From NCBI GenBank assembly GCA_025362915.1, contig JANYEU010000159.1, positions 1 to 17,541 of the forward strand: DNA of 17,541 nucleotides. The letters are read 5' to 3'. Position 1 is the first letter of the stretch. Each line of letters opens with the position of its first letter. The stretch is from Chitinophagaceae bacterium. Lineage in GTDB: Bacteria > Bacteroidota > Bacteroidia > Chitinophagales > Chitinophagaceae. The translations under genes and the position numbers were made by a program. Of the stretch, positions 6,962-14,388 are shown piece by piece. The notes beneath the pieces are model-generated. The model was not told the DNA's origin and did not search any database. It saw only the letters and a program-made list of their open reading frames with translations.

Positions 6962-8239
6962 ATGTCTATTGATAACGATGGCACACAAGCATCAATTGCC
7001 GAAAAATGGGGATTGGACTTTAAAGCTGCCACCAAAAGGTTGGAAGGCGTAATCATTAAAACTTCGCTTCAATACAATAATCATCTTTCAGAAAAATACC
7101 AATGTAAGATTTACCTTAAAAGAGAGGATTTACAGGTGGTACGGTCGTACAAATTGCGTGGTGCCTACAACATGATGAGCAGTTTATCTGCACAGCAGTT
7201 GCAAAAAGGGGTGGTTTGTGCAAGTGCCGGAAACCATGCGCAGGGAGTGGCATATAGTTGCAAACAACTAAATGTGAAAGGGGTTATTTTTATGCCTACC
7301 AGTGCGCCGAAACAGAAAGTGAGGCAGACAAAAATGTTTGGTGGAGCTAATATAGAAGTGATGCTTACGGGCGATACATTTGATGACTGTGCTGCGGCTG
7401 CAAAAAAATATACAGAGGAACATGATATGGTATTTATCCCCGCCTTTGATGATGTCAGGATAATAGAAGGACAGGGAACGGTGGGTGTGGAGATTGATGA
7501 CGAGCAAAAAGATATTGATTACCTGTTTATTCCGGTGGGTGGTGGTGGTCTTAGTGCCGGCATTGGGGCTTATTACAAGCAAATATCCCCTGAAACCAAG
7601 ATAATAGGTTTGGAACCCGAAGGCGCACCGTCCATGTTGGAGGCAATAAGGAATGATAAACCAATAACGCTAGGCGCAATGGACAGATTTGTGGATGGAG
7701 CTGCCGTAAAACGTGTAGGAGACATTACTTTTTCCATCTGCAAGGAAGTTTTGGATGATATGCACTTGGTGGCAGAAGGAAAGATATGCACTACCATTCT
7801 ACAATTATACGATCAGGATGCCATTGTGATAGAACCAGCCGGTGCATTGTCCATTGCCTGTCTGGATGATTACGCAACAGCCATAAAAGGTAAAAAAGTT
7901 GTTTGTATAATAAGTGGCGGCAACAACGACATAGACAGAATGCCTGAAATAAAGGAACGGAGCTTGCAATATGAAGGACTTAAATACTACTTTTTGGTAT
8001 GGTTTGCACAACGTCCGGGTGCATTAAAGGATTTTGTAAATCATGTATTGAGTCCGGAAGACGATATTACCCGTTTTGAGTATATGCAAAAGACAAACAA
8101 GGAAGCAGGACCTGCATTGGTGGGTATTGAACTTTCTGCCAAGGAGAATTATGGGCATTTAATACAACAAATGACCAACTATAATATCAATTTTACGGAG
8201 ATTAATAAGAATGATACGCTTTATGGGTTTCTTGTGTAA
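6962..8239 (+). CDS. ilvA: Threonine ammonia-lyase (threonine dehydratase), biosynthetic type with ACT-like domain
   Basis: PLP enzyme that deaminates L-threonine to 2-oxobutanoate, the first step of isoleucine synthesis. The PLP lysine is K64 in RSYKLRGAYN. SAGNHAQG (88-95) and the phosphate-binding GGGGLSAG (193-200) follow, and SGGNND (318-323) closes the catalytic fold. The C-terminus (about 340-425, YYFLVWFAQRPGALKDF and SPEDDITRFEYMQK) is the single ACT-like regulatory domain of the short IlvA type found in Bacillus and Bacteroidota, so 425 aa is normal; feedback control by isoleucine/valine is a family inference. The ATG at 6962 follows AAAAAAGTAACCG with no clear Shine-Dalgarno site. 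No other ilv or leu gene is adjacent. A catabolic TdcB-like enzyme would lack the ACT part. Confidence 0.95.
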   Translation: MSIDNDGTQASIAEKWGLDFKAATKRLEGVIIKTSLQYNNHLSEKYQCKIYLKREDLQVVRSYKLRGAYNMMSSLSAQQLQKGVVCASAGNHAQGVAYSCKQLNVKGVIFMPTSAPKQKVRQTKMFGGANIEVMLTGDTFDDCAAAAKKYTEEHDMVFIPAFDDVRIIEGQGTVGVEIDDEQKDIDYLFIPVGGGGLSAGIGAYYKQISPETKIIGLEPEGAPSMLEAIRNDKPITLGAMDRFVDGAAVKRVGDITFSICKEVLDDMHLVAEGKICTTILQLYDQDAIVIEPAGALSIACLDDYATAIKGKKVVCIISGGNNDIDRMPEIKERSLQYEGLKYYFLVWFAQRPGALKDFVNHVLSPEDDITRFEYMQKTNKEAGPALVGIELSAKENYGHLIQQMTNYNINFTEINKNDTLYGFLV

Positions 8240-8649
8240 TAAAGCGTGCTTGTTTTTATTGTAGAGTGACAAACCATTATCCAAAACCTTTCCGAGCTTT
8301 TATGATAATCATCAGTATTTCTGCTAAAAAGTAGCTTTACTTTCGAAACCATGAACCTCTCTCCCACTTTTACAAAAACAATCAATCACTTCGTTTTGAA
8401 AAAACGCTACTAAAACGGTAGTATATTTCTGTTATTTATAAAACAATGGCATAGTTGCCATTTATAATGAAATGCAATACAGTATTGAATCCTATAAGAC
8501 AACACCTCTTTTAAAAAGCCTTCGGCACTTGCTTTGACTTTATTAAATCAATTCGTTCAAAATGAAAAAAGCACTTACAAGGAAACAGAAGCATCCACAG
8601 CGTTGCAAGAATCAGTCATCCTATTTGTTAACCTTTAAATATATATATC
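8240..8649. other. 410-bp intergenic leader of the kdp region
   Basis: No convincing gene is seen. It holds a hairpin at 8445-8462 (AATGGCA-TAGT-TGCCATT) that could be an operator, and a one-mismatch -7-like element TACTTTCG at 8337-8344. Two tiny frames (8351-8413, 20 aa; 8562-8660, 32 aa) are not supported. I found no match to a sigma-54 -24/-12 pair and no recognisable riboswitch. Confidence 0.4.
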
Positions 8650-8766
8650 ATGAAACTTAATAAAACAGCCATTATGGACTTTGTAGTGATTGCTTTCGTG
8701 TGGGGCATCTCCTTAACAGCACTCTACCATGTAGTAATGCGCATTGAAATATTACTCACCAATTAA
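8650..8766 (+). CDS. 38-aa single-span membrane peptide at head of kdp locus
   Basis: The peptide runs MKLNKTAIMDF, then a hydrophobic stretch VVIAFVWGISLTALYHVVM, then RIEILLTN. The basic N-terminus and one predicted span suggest an inner-membrane micropeptide. The ATG follows a long A/T-rich stretch (TTAAATATATATATC), like other starts in this window. It is the first of three consecutive tiny membrane frames before kdpA. I do not recognise it by name; a role with the K+ pump is inferred only from position. It is separated from the next micro-ORF by the inverted repeat and the kdpA relic. Confidence 0.45.
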   Translation: MKLNKTAIMDFVVIAFVWGISLTALYHVVMRIEILLTN

Positions 8767-8816
8767 AAAAATAGCAATTAAGCTTCCTTTGCCAATAGTT
8801 GTTTCGATGATCATAT

Positions 8817-8983
8817 TGAACTTGTTTAAACTTATTTCAATACAAACTGGCAAAATTTATAAAATAAATAAAAAAGGGCAAAAATGTCAAACTCAACGAT
8901 AGTAAGGGTTTACTATTTTTTCACTTTTTATTTAGATAAGGAGCTTTACACCTTTTACGTCTAAATAAGTTTAAACAAGTTCA
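8817..8983. repeat. 21-bp perfect inverted repeat bounding a 167-bp segment
   Basis: Arms 8817-8837 and 8963-8983 are exact reverse complements (core CTTGTTTAAACTTATT), and each arm holds the palindrome GTTTAAAC. The 125-bp centre is AT-rich and has no reading frame. The whole segment resembles a miniature inverted-repeat element, or an operator pair. Confidence 0.7.
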
Positions 8984-9024
8984 TTATTTAATGGTACACT
9001 AATTACTCATCTTGAAAAAAATAA

Positions 9025-9168
9025 ATTTATACAATCCCTAAAAAAACACAGTCTATTATAGTAGGGGGGCTTGCCACTGCCTTAGTAGCCATTAAACAGC
9101 TTGGCACGAACGGCGGCGGCTTTTTAGGAGCCAACATTTCGCCCCCAGTTAAGAATCAAATGGTTTGA
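9025..9168 (+). pseudogene. kdpA fragment (second selectivity-filter region)
   Basis: Frame 1 reads VAIKQLGTNGGGFLGAN followed by about ten residues ending in a stop at 9166-9168. This is the second P-loop of KdpA, matching IAIKHLGTNGGGWYNAN at residues 225-241 of the intact KdpA encoded at 9441-11159. There is a stop at 9022-9024, no start codon and no other KdpA part. It is not a copy of the local gene: it has KQL/GGGFLG where the intact one has KHL/GGGWYN, and its codons are more GC-rich (ACGAACGGCGGCGGC against ACAAATGGTGGTGGA). It is the remnant of another, more typical kdpA. Confidence 0.8.
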
Positions 9169-9227
9169 TCACCTTAATTCTTTTTTTGGATATAGCATTT
9201 TTTTCTAACAACTAAAAAATATCAATC

Positions 9228-9311
9228 ATGCTTACAGTCATCTTATTTATTACAGGTCTTATTGCCTTTGCACTCTTTTTCAAATCGATAGATGTTTTCG
9301 ATAAAATTTAA
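9228..9311 (+). CDS. 27-aa membrane micropeptide, kdpF-like position
   Basis: The peptide is a hydrophobic span (LTVILFITGLIAFALFF) followed by a charged tail KSIDVFDKI. It lies 32 bp upstream of kdpF and has an A-rich leader (AAAAAATATCAATC). The single-span layout resembles KdpF, but it lacks the KPEKF end. It may be an accessory peptide of the pump or of its assembly; this is inference from position and composition. Confidence 0.55.
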   Translation: MLTVILFITGLIAFALFFKSIDVFDKI

Positions 9312-9343
9312 AACAACCTTCATTAAAAAATAAATTTAAAGAC

Positions 9344-9424
9344 ATGTTTTTATTACTATTTATTCTTTCAATCACGGTATTCATTTACCTATTGTATGTT
9401 TTAATTAAACCCGAAAAATTTTAA
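9344..9424 (+). CDS. kdpF: KdpF, small subunit of the K+-transporting ATPase
   Basis: A 26-residue peptide: one hydrophobic span (FLLLFILSITVFIYLLYVLI) and the ending KPEKF, the hallmark of KdpF. KdpF is a lipid-like stabiliser that sits between KdpA and KdpB in the membrane complex. It ends 16 bp before the kdpA ATG, in the standard F-A-B-C order. The leader is A/T-rich (TAAATTTAAAGAC). Confidence 0.85.
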   Translation: MFLLLFILSITVFIYLLYVLIKPEKF

Positions 9425-9440
9425 CCTTAAAACAATAAAT

Positions 9441-11159
9441 ATGAACACAGAATTATCAGGAGTCATCCTTACGTTTCTCTTAACAGTATTACTTGCTTAT
9501 CCATTGGGCATGTACATAGCAAAAGTTTTCAGTGGAGAACGAACTATTTTGGATTTCATGAAACCAGTGGAACGTTTAATCTATCGTATTTCAGGTGTAA
9601 ATCCTTCAGAGGGCATGGATTGGAAACAATTCTTGAAGGCTATGCTTACTATCAATTTATTATGGTTTGTATATGCGTTTTTTATGTTCCTTTTTCAAGG
9701 GCATTTGCCATTAAATCCAGATGGCAATCCAGATATGACACCAGACTTAAGTTTTAATTCGGCTGTGAGTTTCATAACAAACACCAACTGGCAGAATTAT
9801 TCCGGAGAAACCGGTGTTACTTACCTCACCCAGCTTTTTGTAATTACTTTCTTACAGTTTGTAAGTGCCGCTACAGGCATTGCTTGTTTGGTGGCAATGT
9901 TTAATGGCCTTAAACATAAGACTACCAATAACCTTGGTAACTTTTGGCAGATATTAACCGTAACTACTACCAGGATATTATTACCAATTTGCATTGTAAT
10001 TGCCGTTTTACTTTCTTTTAATGGGACACCAGCAAGTTATGATGGGAAAGATGCTTTTATAGGGTTGCAGGGAGATACTGTACAGGTTTCCAGAGGGCCA
10101 GCTGCTGGTATGATTGCCATCAAACATTTGGGTACAAATGGTGGTGGATGGTATAATGCCAATTCTGCCCATCCATTAGAAAACCCTAATTATTTTACCA
10201 ATATGTTAGAGGTCATTGCACAGGTACTCATTCCTATGTCCTTGCTTTTTGCACTAGGGTTTTATATCAAACGTAGAAAGTTTGCCAATGTAATTTTCGG
10301 TATCATGACACTTGGCATGCTCTGTCTGGTTATTCCAACTATCATCACTGAAATTCATGGCAATCCAGAAATAGCAAGAATGGGTATCTCCCAAGCAACT
10401 GGCGCAATGGAAGGTAAGGAAGTGAGGTTTGGCCCAGCAGCTTCAGGTTATTGGAGTATAGTTACTACCATTATTTCTACCGGATCGGTAAACTCAATGC
10501 ATGATAGTTCAATGGCATTATCTGGGTTGATGCAAATGCTCGGAATGCTTGTAAATGGTTTTTATGGTGGCTGTGGAGTGGGTTTCCTCAATTATTTCAT
10601 CTACATAATCATTGCTGTTTTCATATCTGGATTAATGGTGGGGAGAACACCAGAGTTTATGGGACATAAAGTTGAAGCACGAGAAGTAAAGATTGCGGCT
10701 TTGGTTACGTTACTATCAGCATTTATTATTAAAGGTGGATTAGCTATTGCTTGTTACACTTTGCTTCATTATTCTAATGCAGATTGGGCATTTAAACCTT
10801 CGGGATGGTTGAATAATTCAGGCTTCCATGGTTTCTCGGAAATGATGTATGCGGTTACGTCTGCCAATGCCAATAATGGTAGTGCCTTTGCGGGGTTGAC
10901 AGGTAATAATATTTTCTGGAATGCCTTGCTTGGTATAGCAATCATTCTTGGCAGATACCTTCCAATCATAGGACCGATAGCTATTATAGGCTTGATGGCT
11001 AAGAAAAAATATGTTCCAGATTCTGCAGGGACCTTAAAAGTTGATTCAATTACGTTTGGTGCCATGACATTTGGGGTAATACTTATCATCACAGCATTAT
11101 CCTATTTCCCTCCTTTAGTATTAGGCCCTATTGCTGAATATTTAAGTATGCATCATTAA
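9441..11159 (+). CDS. kdpA: KdpA, K+-selective channel-like subunit
   Basis: KdpA selects and takes up K+ in the KdpFABC P-type ATPase complex. It is a 572-aa polytopic membrane protein of normal length with the four filter loops of the SKT superfamily: NTNWQNY (114-120), GTNGGGWYNANS (231-242), STGSVNSMHDS (346-356) and TSANANNGSAF (473-483). The N-terminus GVILTFLLTVLLAYPLGMYIA is the first membrane helix, with no cleaved signal. The start follows CCTTAAAACAATAAAT. The gap to kdpB is 84 bp. Filter 2 has WYNANS where most homologues, as I recall, have FFNANS or FFGANS. Confidence 0.97.
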   Translation: MNTELSGVILTFLLTVLLAYPLGMYIAKVFSGERTILDFMKPVERLIYRISGVNPSEGMDWKQFLKAMLTINLLWFVYAFFMFLFQGHLPLNPDGNPDMTPDLSFNSAVSFITNTNWQNYSGETGVTYLTQLFVITFLQFVSAATGIACLVAMFNGLKHKTTNNLGNFWQILTVTTTRILLPICIVIAVLLSFNGTPASYDGKDAFIGLQGDTVQVSRGPAAGMIAIKHLGTNGGGWYNANSAHPLENPNYFTNMLEVIAQVLIPMSLLFALGFYIKRRKFANVIFGIMTLGMLCLVIPTIITEIHGNPEIARMGISQATGAMEGKEVRFGPAASGYWSIVTTIISTGSVNSMHDSSMALSGLMQMLGMLVNGFYGGCGVGFLNYFIYIIIAVFISGLMVGRTPEFMGHKVEAREVKIAALVTLLSAFIIKGGLAIACYTLLHYSNADWAFKPSGWLNNSGFHGFSEMMYAVTSANANNGSAFAGLTGNNIFWNALLGIAIILGRYLPIIGPIAIIGLMAKKKYVPDSAGTLKVDSITFGAMTFGVILIITALSYFPPLVLGPIAEYLSMHH

Positions 11160-11243
11160 TATTTTGAAGAGTATAACAAGTAAAACAATCCGTTAAGTTT
11201 TCAATAGAAAAAGCGGGATTAAATTAAATTAAAATAGAAAATT

Positions 11244-13271
11244 ATGTCAAAGGAAAAATCAAATAAATTGTTTGAGCCTGCCCTTGTAAAAGAGGCGCTG
11301 AGACAATCGTTTGTAAAATTGAATCCAAAGATTATGCTGCGCAACCCTGTAATGTTTACAGTGGAGATAGGAACAGCCGTAATGCTTGGCGTATGTATCT
11401 GGATTTTAACAGGAGAAAAGGCGCAGGGTAGTTTTATCTACAACTTCTGTATATTCCTAGTATTATTCCTCACGGTATTATTTGCCAATTTTGCTGAAGC
11501 TATTGCAGAAGCTAGAGGTAAGGCACAAGCAGATAGTTTAAGGAAGACTAGAGAAGAAACCCCTGCCAAGAAACTGATAGCTGGTAAAATAGAAGTAGTT
11601 AGCAGTGCCACGCTCAGAAAAGGTGATGTGTTTGTTTGCGAAACTGGAGACATGATACCTAATGATGGAGAAATAATAGAAGGTATTGCTACCATCGATG
11701 AGAGTGCCATCACTGGAGAATCTGCCCCAGTAATTAGAGAATCCGGTGGAGATAAAAGCTCGGTAACAGGTGGTACAAAAGTATTAAGTGACAAGATAAA
11801 GGTTCGGGTAACTACCGAACCTGGCGAAAGCTTTTTGGATAAGATGATTGCATTGGTAGAAGGTGCATCACGACAAAAGACACCAAATGAAATTGCATTA
11901 ACCATTTTATTGGCTAGCTTTACATTGATATTCTTAATTGTTTGTGTTACCTTAAAACCATTTGCAGATTATGCCAATACGCCTATAACCATATCAGCGT
12001 TGGTATCCTTATATGTTTGTTTGATTCCTACAACTATCGGCGGACTATTGAGTGCCATTGGTATTGCAGGTATGGACAGGGCATTGCGAGCCAACGTAAT
12101 TACCAAGAGTGGTAAAGCCGTTGAAACTGCTGGAGACTTGGATACATTGTTATTGGATAAAACAGGTACAATTACAATTGGGAATAGAAAAGCAACCAAC
12201 TTTTGGCCAGCAAACGGTGTCGATCAGAAGGCTTTTATAGATGCCTGCGTTCTTTCTTCTTTAGCTGATGAAACACCAGAAGGTAAATCAATTATAGAAT
12301 TGGCAAACCTTAGCAAGGATACTTTTAAGATTGATGGAGCTGTATTTATAGAGTTCACTGCTGAAACAAGATGTAGCGGTATTGATTTGGCAACTGGTCT
12401 TCGTATTAGAAAAGGGGCTTCTGATTCTATCAAGAAAATAGCTGAGAAAGCGGGTCATTCCTTTCCAGAGGAAACTGCTGAACAAGTAAAAAAGATTGCT
12501 TCCAATGGTGGTACGCCGCTAGTAGTTTCTCAGAATGAACAAATATTAGGAGTCGTCGAATTGCAGGATATTATCAAACCTGGAATTCAGGAAAGGTTTG
12601 AACGCCTGCGTAAAATGGGTGTTAAAACAGTAATGGTAACGGGCGATAATCCTTTGACGGCCAAGTATATTGCTGAAAAAGCGGGTGTAGACGACTTTAT
12701 TGCCGAGGCTAAACCAGAGGATAAAATGAACTACATCAAGCTAGAACAACAAGGTGGCAAACTGGTTGCGATGATGGGTGATGGTACAAACGATGCCCCA
12801 GCTTTGGCTCAAGCGGATGTAGGAGTTGCCATGAATAGTGGAACCCAAGCAGCAAAAGAAGCAGGAAACATGGTGGATTTGGATAATGATCCAACCAAGC
12901 TCATTGAAATAGTAGAAATAGGCAAACAGTTATTGATGACAAGGGGTACATTGACAACCTTTAGTATTGCCAATGATGTGGCCAAGTATTTTGCCATCGT
13001 TCCTGCCTTGTTTATCGTTTCTATTCCGGGTTTACAGGCTTTAAATGTCATGTATTTGAAGAGTGCCGAAAGCGCTATTTTATCTGCTGTAATATTCAAT
13101 GCTATCATCATCCCTATTCTTATTCCTTTGGCTTTAAGAGGGGTGGCATATAAACCAATTGGCGCAAGTGCATTGTTGAGAAGAAACCTATTTATTTACG
13201 GTATCGGTGGCGTTATTGCTCCATTTATAGGGATCAAATTAATAGATATGCTATTGGGATTCTTCATGTAA
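11244..13271 (+). CDS. kdpB: KdpB, P-type ATPase catalytic subunit
   Basis: KdpB hydrolyses ATP to drive K+ uptake through KdpA. The phosphorylated Asp is D305 in LLLDKTGT. The actuator TGES lies at 157-160 (its Ser, S160, corresponds by alignment to the inhibitory phospho-Ser of E. coli KdpB), the membrane IPTTIGG at 261-267, and the hinge GDGTNDAP at 512-519. Length of 675 aa is typical, and no heavy-metal-binding domain is present, as expected for type IA. The start follows an A-rich leader (AAATTAAAATAGAAAATT). A 211-bp gap to kdpC is unusual and holds the inverted-repeat element at 13314-13439. Confidence 0.97.
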   Translation: MSKEKSNKLFEPALVKEALRQSFVKLNPKIMLRNPVMFTVEIGTAVMLGVCIWILTGEKAQGSFIYNFCIFLVLFLTVLFANFAEAIAEARGKAQADSLRKTREETPAKKLIAGKIEVVSSATLRKGDVFVCETGDMIPNDGEIIEGIATIDESAITGESAPVIRESGGDKSSVTGGTKVLSDKIKVRVTTEPGESFLDKMIALVEGASRQKTPNEIALTILLASFTLIFLIVCVTLKPFADYANTPITISALVSLYVCLIPTTIGGLLSAIGIAGMDRALRANVITKSGKAVETAGDLDTLLLDKTGTITIGNRKATNFWPANGVDQKAFIDACVLSSLADETPEGKSIIELANLSKDTFKIDGAVFIEFTAETRCSGIDLATGLRIRKGASDSIKKIAEKAGHSFPEETAEQVKKIASNGGTPLVVSQNEQILGVVELQDIIKPGIQERFERLRKMGVKTVMVTGDNPLTAKYIAEKAGVDDFIAEAKPEDKMNYIKLEQQGGKLVAMMGDGTNDAPALAQADVGVAMNSGTQAAKEAGNMVDLDNDPTKLIEIVEIGKQLLMTRGTLTTFSIANDVAKYFAIVPALFIVSIPGLQALNVMYLKSAESAILSAVIFNAIIIPILIPLALRGVAYKPIGASALLRRNLFIYGIGGVIAPFIGIKLIDMLLGFFM

Positions 13272-13313
13272 TATCTCTTTGAGCAATAAAAAACAATATA
13301 CTCAGGAGTTCTA

Positions 13314-13439
13314 ACCACAAAGCACACAAAGGTTTTCACAAAGGGGCACTAAGATTATCGCTTATATAGGAACACGATTTTTTTAATTTGATTGGCAATC
13401 CTTATGTTCTTTGTTTCTTTTCCTCGTGGGCTATGTGGT
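13314..13439. repeat. MITE-like imperfect inverted repeat between kdpB and kdpC
   Basis: The ends ACCACAAAGCACAC and (complement) ACCACATAGCCCAC match at 12 of 14 positions, and weaker pairing continues inward. The centre is AT-rich and non-coding. It fills most of the 211-bp kdpB-kdpC gap. The gene order is kept, so the element is either transcribed through or attenuates kdpC. Confidence 0.6.
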
Positions 13440-13482
13440 AAAGCCTCCTAAGTGGTAATAAAAAAACATTAAAAATAAAGTT

Positions 13483-14049
13483 ATGAAAAAACATTTGTTA
13501 CCTTCTCTGATGCTTACAATCGTATTTGTAGTAATCTGTGGAGGACTATATCCCTTACTTATATCAGGTATTTCGAAGTTTGTGCCAGGAAGCGGAAAAG
13601 GAGAAACTTTAATGGTAAATGGCAAAGTGGTTGGGTATGCCAATGAAGGTCAGAAGTTTACTTTAGATAAATATTTTTGGAGCCGCCCTTCGGCTGTTGG
13701 CTACAATGCCGCCGGTTCTGGCGGTAGCAATAAAGGCCCTAGTGATAGTGCTTATCTAAAACAGGTTCAGGCTAATATTGATACTTTTATGGTACATAAT
13801 CCTACTGTGAAAAAAGAAGATATACCTGCTGATTTGGTAACCGCTTCGGGTAGTGGATTGGATCCTGATATTAGTGTGCAAGGTGCATTGATTCAGGTAA
13901 ACAGGATTGCCAAGGAACGTAAGCTAGCCCCCGAACAAATGCTGGCATTGGTAAATGCCCATGTAGAAAAGCCGTTGTTAGGAATGTTCGGTCCTGAAAA
14001 AGTAAATGTTTTGAAACTAAACATTGTCTTGGATGAGTTAAAGAAGTAG
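13483..14049 (+). CDS. kdpC: KdpC, K+-transporting ATPase subunit C
   Basis: KdpC is the single-span, periplasm-facing subunit that raises ATP affinity of KdpB. Residues 7-30 form the membrane helix with GGLYP at 20-24. The soluble part has FWSRPSA (65-71), GSGGSNKGPS (78-87) and ASGSGLDPDIS (121-131), all family marks. The 188-aa length is normal. The start follows AACATTAAAAATAAAGTT. In many Bacteroidota kdp operons a porin gene follows kdpC (my recollection); here there is none. Confidence 0.96.
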   Translation: MKKHLLPSLMLTIVFVVICGGLYPLLISGISKFVPGSGKGETLMVNGKVVGYANEGQKFTLDKYFWSRPSAVGYNAAGSGGSNKGPSDSAYLKQVQANIDTFMVHNPTVKKEDIPADLVTASGSGLDPDISVQGALIQVNRIAKERKLAPEQMLALVNAHVEKPLLGMFGPEKVNVLKLNIVLDELKK

Positions 14050-14061
14050 GCAGAAGTGATA

Positions 14062-14094
14062 AGCCAAGTCTATTTCAGTGACTATTACTTGGCT
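14062..14094 (+). terminator. Weak stem-loop after kdpC
   Basis: AGCCAAGT and ACTTGGCT form an 8-bp perfect stem with a 17-base loop, 13 bp after the kdpC stop. No U-tract follows, so it may be a pause, a processing site or no terminator. Confidence 0.3.
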
Positions 14095-14096
14095 GG

Positions 14097-14285
14097 ATGG
14101 GTACATTTTATTACAATATGGGTACATTTCGTCGCAAAATGGGTACACTTTACGACAAAATGAGTACATCTTGCGGCTAAATGGATACATTCTGTGACGG
14201 AAAGGGTACATGTTGCAACGAGATGGGTACATTCTGTGGCGGAAAGGGTACATTTCATAGTAAGATGTACCCTTTCCGCGGCTCA
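14097..14285. repeat. 21-bp tandem array with terminal hairpin
   Basis: Eight direct 21-bp units start every 21 bases from 14097, each beginning ATGGGTACAT or AAGGGTACAT with a variable second half. A ninth unit is inverted, so 14239-14253 (GCGGAAAGGGTACAT) pairs perfectly with 14265-14279 over an 11-base loop. The later units alternate (units 5 and 7 agree at 19 of 21 bases), giving a 42-bp higher-order period. An 82-aa frame on the minus strand (repeats of MYPFxxx) is an artefact of the multiple-of-3 period. The array fills the kdpC-kdpD gap; the remaining 103 bp up to 14388 show nothing clear. Confidence 0.88.
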
Positions 14286-14388
14286 TTACTAAGGCAATTT
14301 ATAGGCATTAAATATCTTTATTTTAGAATGATAAATCTTAACTAGTCAATTATTCAACTTAGAATCAGCTTAATCATAACTTTACGAT

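Noticed and set aside
8351..8413. 20-aa frame as a leader peptide for kdp
   Set aside because: It is short and has no run of regulatory codons or attenuator stems; chance frame in AT-rich DNA is as likely.
8445..8462. Sigma-54 promoter suggested by TGGCA...TTGC
   Set aside because: The two elements are only a few bases apart and form a hairpin; the -24/-12 spacing is wrong.
8562..8660. 32-aa frame upstream of the first micropeptide
   Set aside because: It overlaps the start of the 38-aa membrane peptide, is very basic without a clear pattern, and has no supporting signal.
14038..14286. 82-aa minus-strand frame with MYPFxxx heptads
   Set aside because: It is created by the 21-bp tandem array and overlaps the kdpC end; the tail outside the array is not protein-like.
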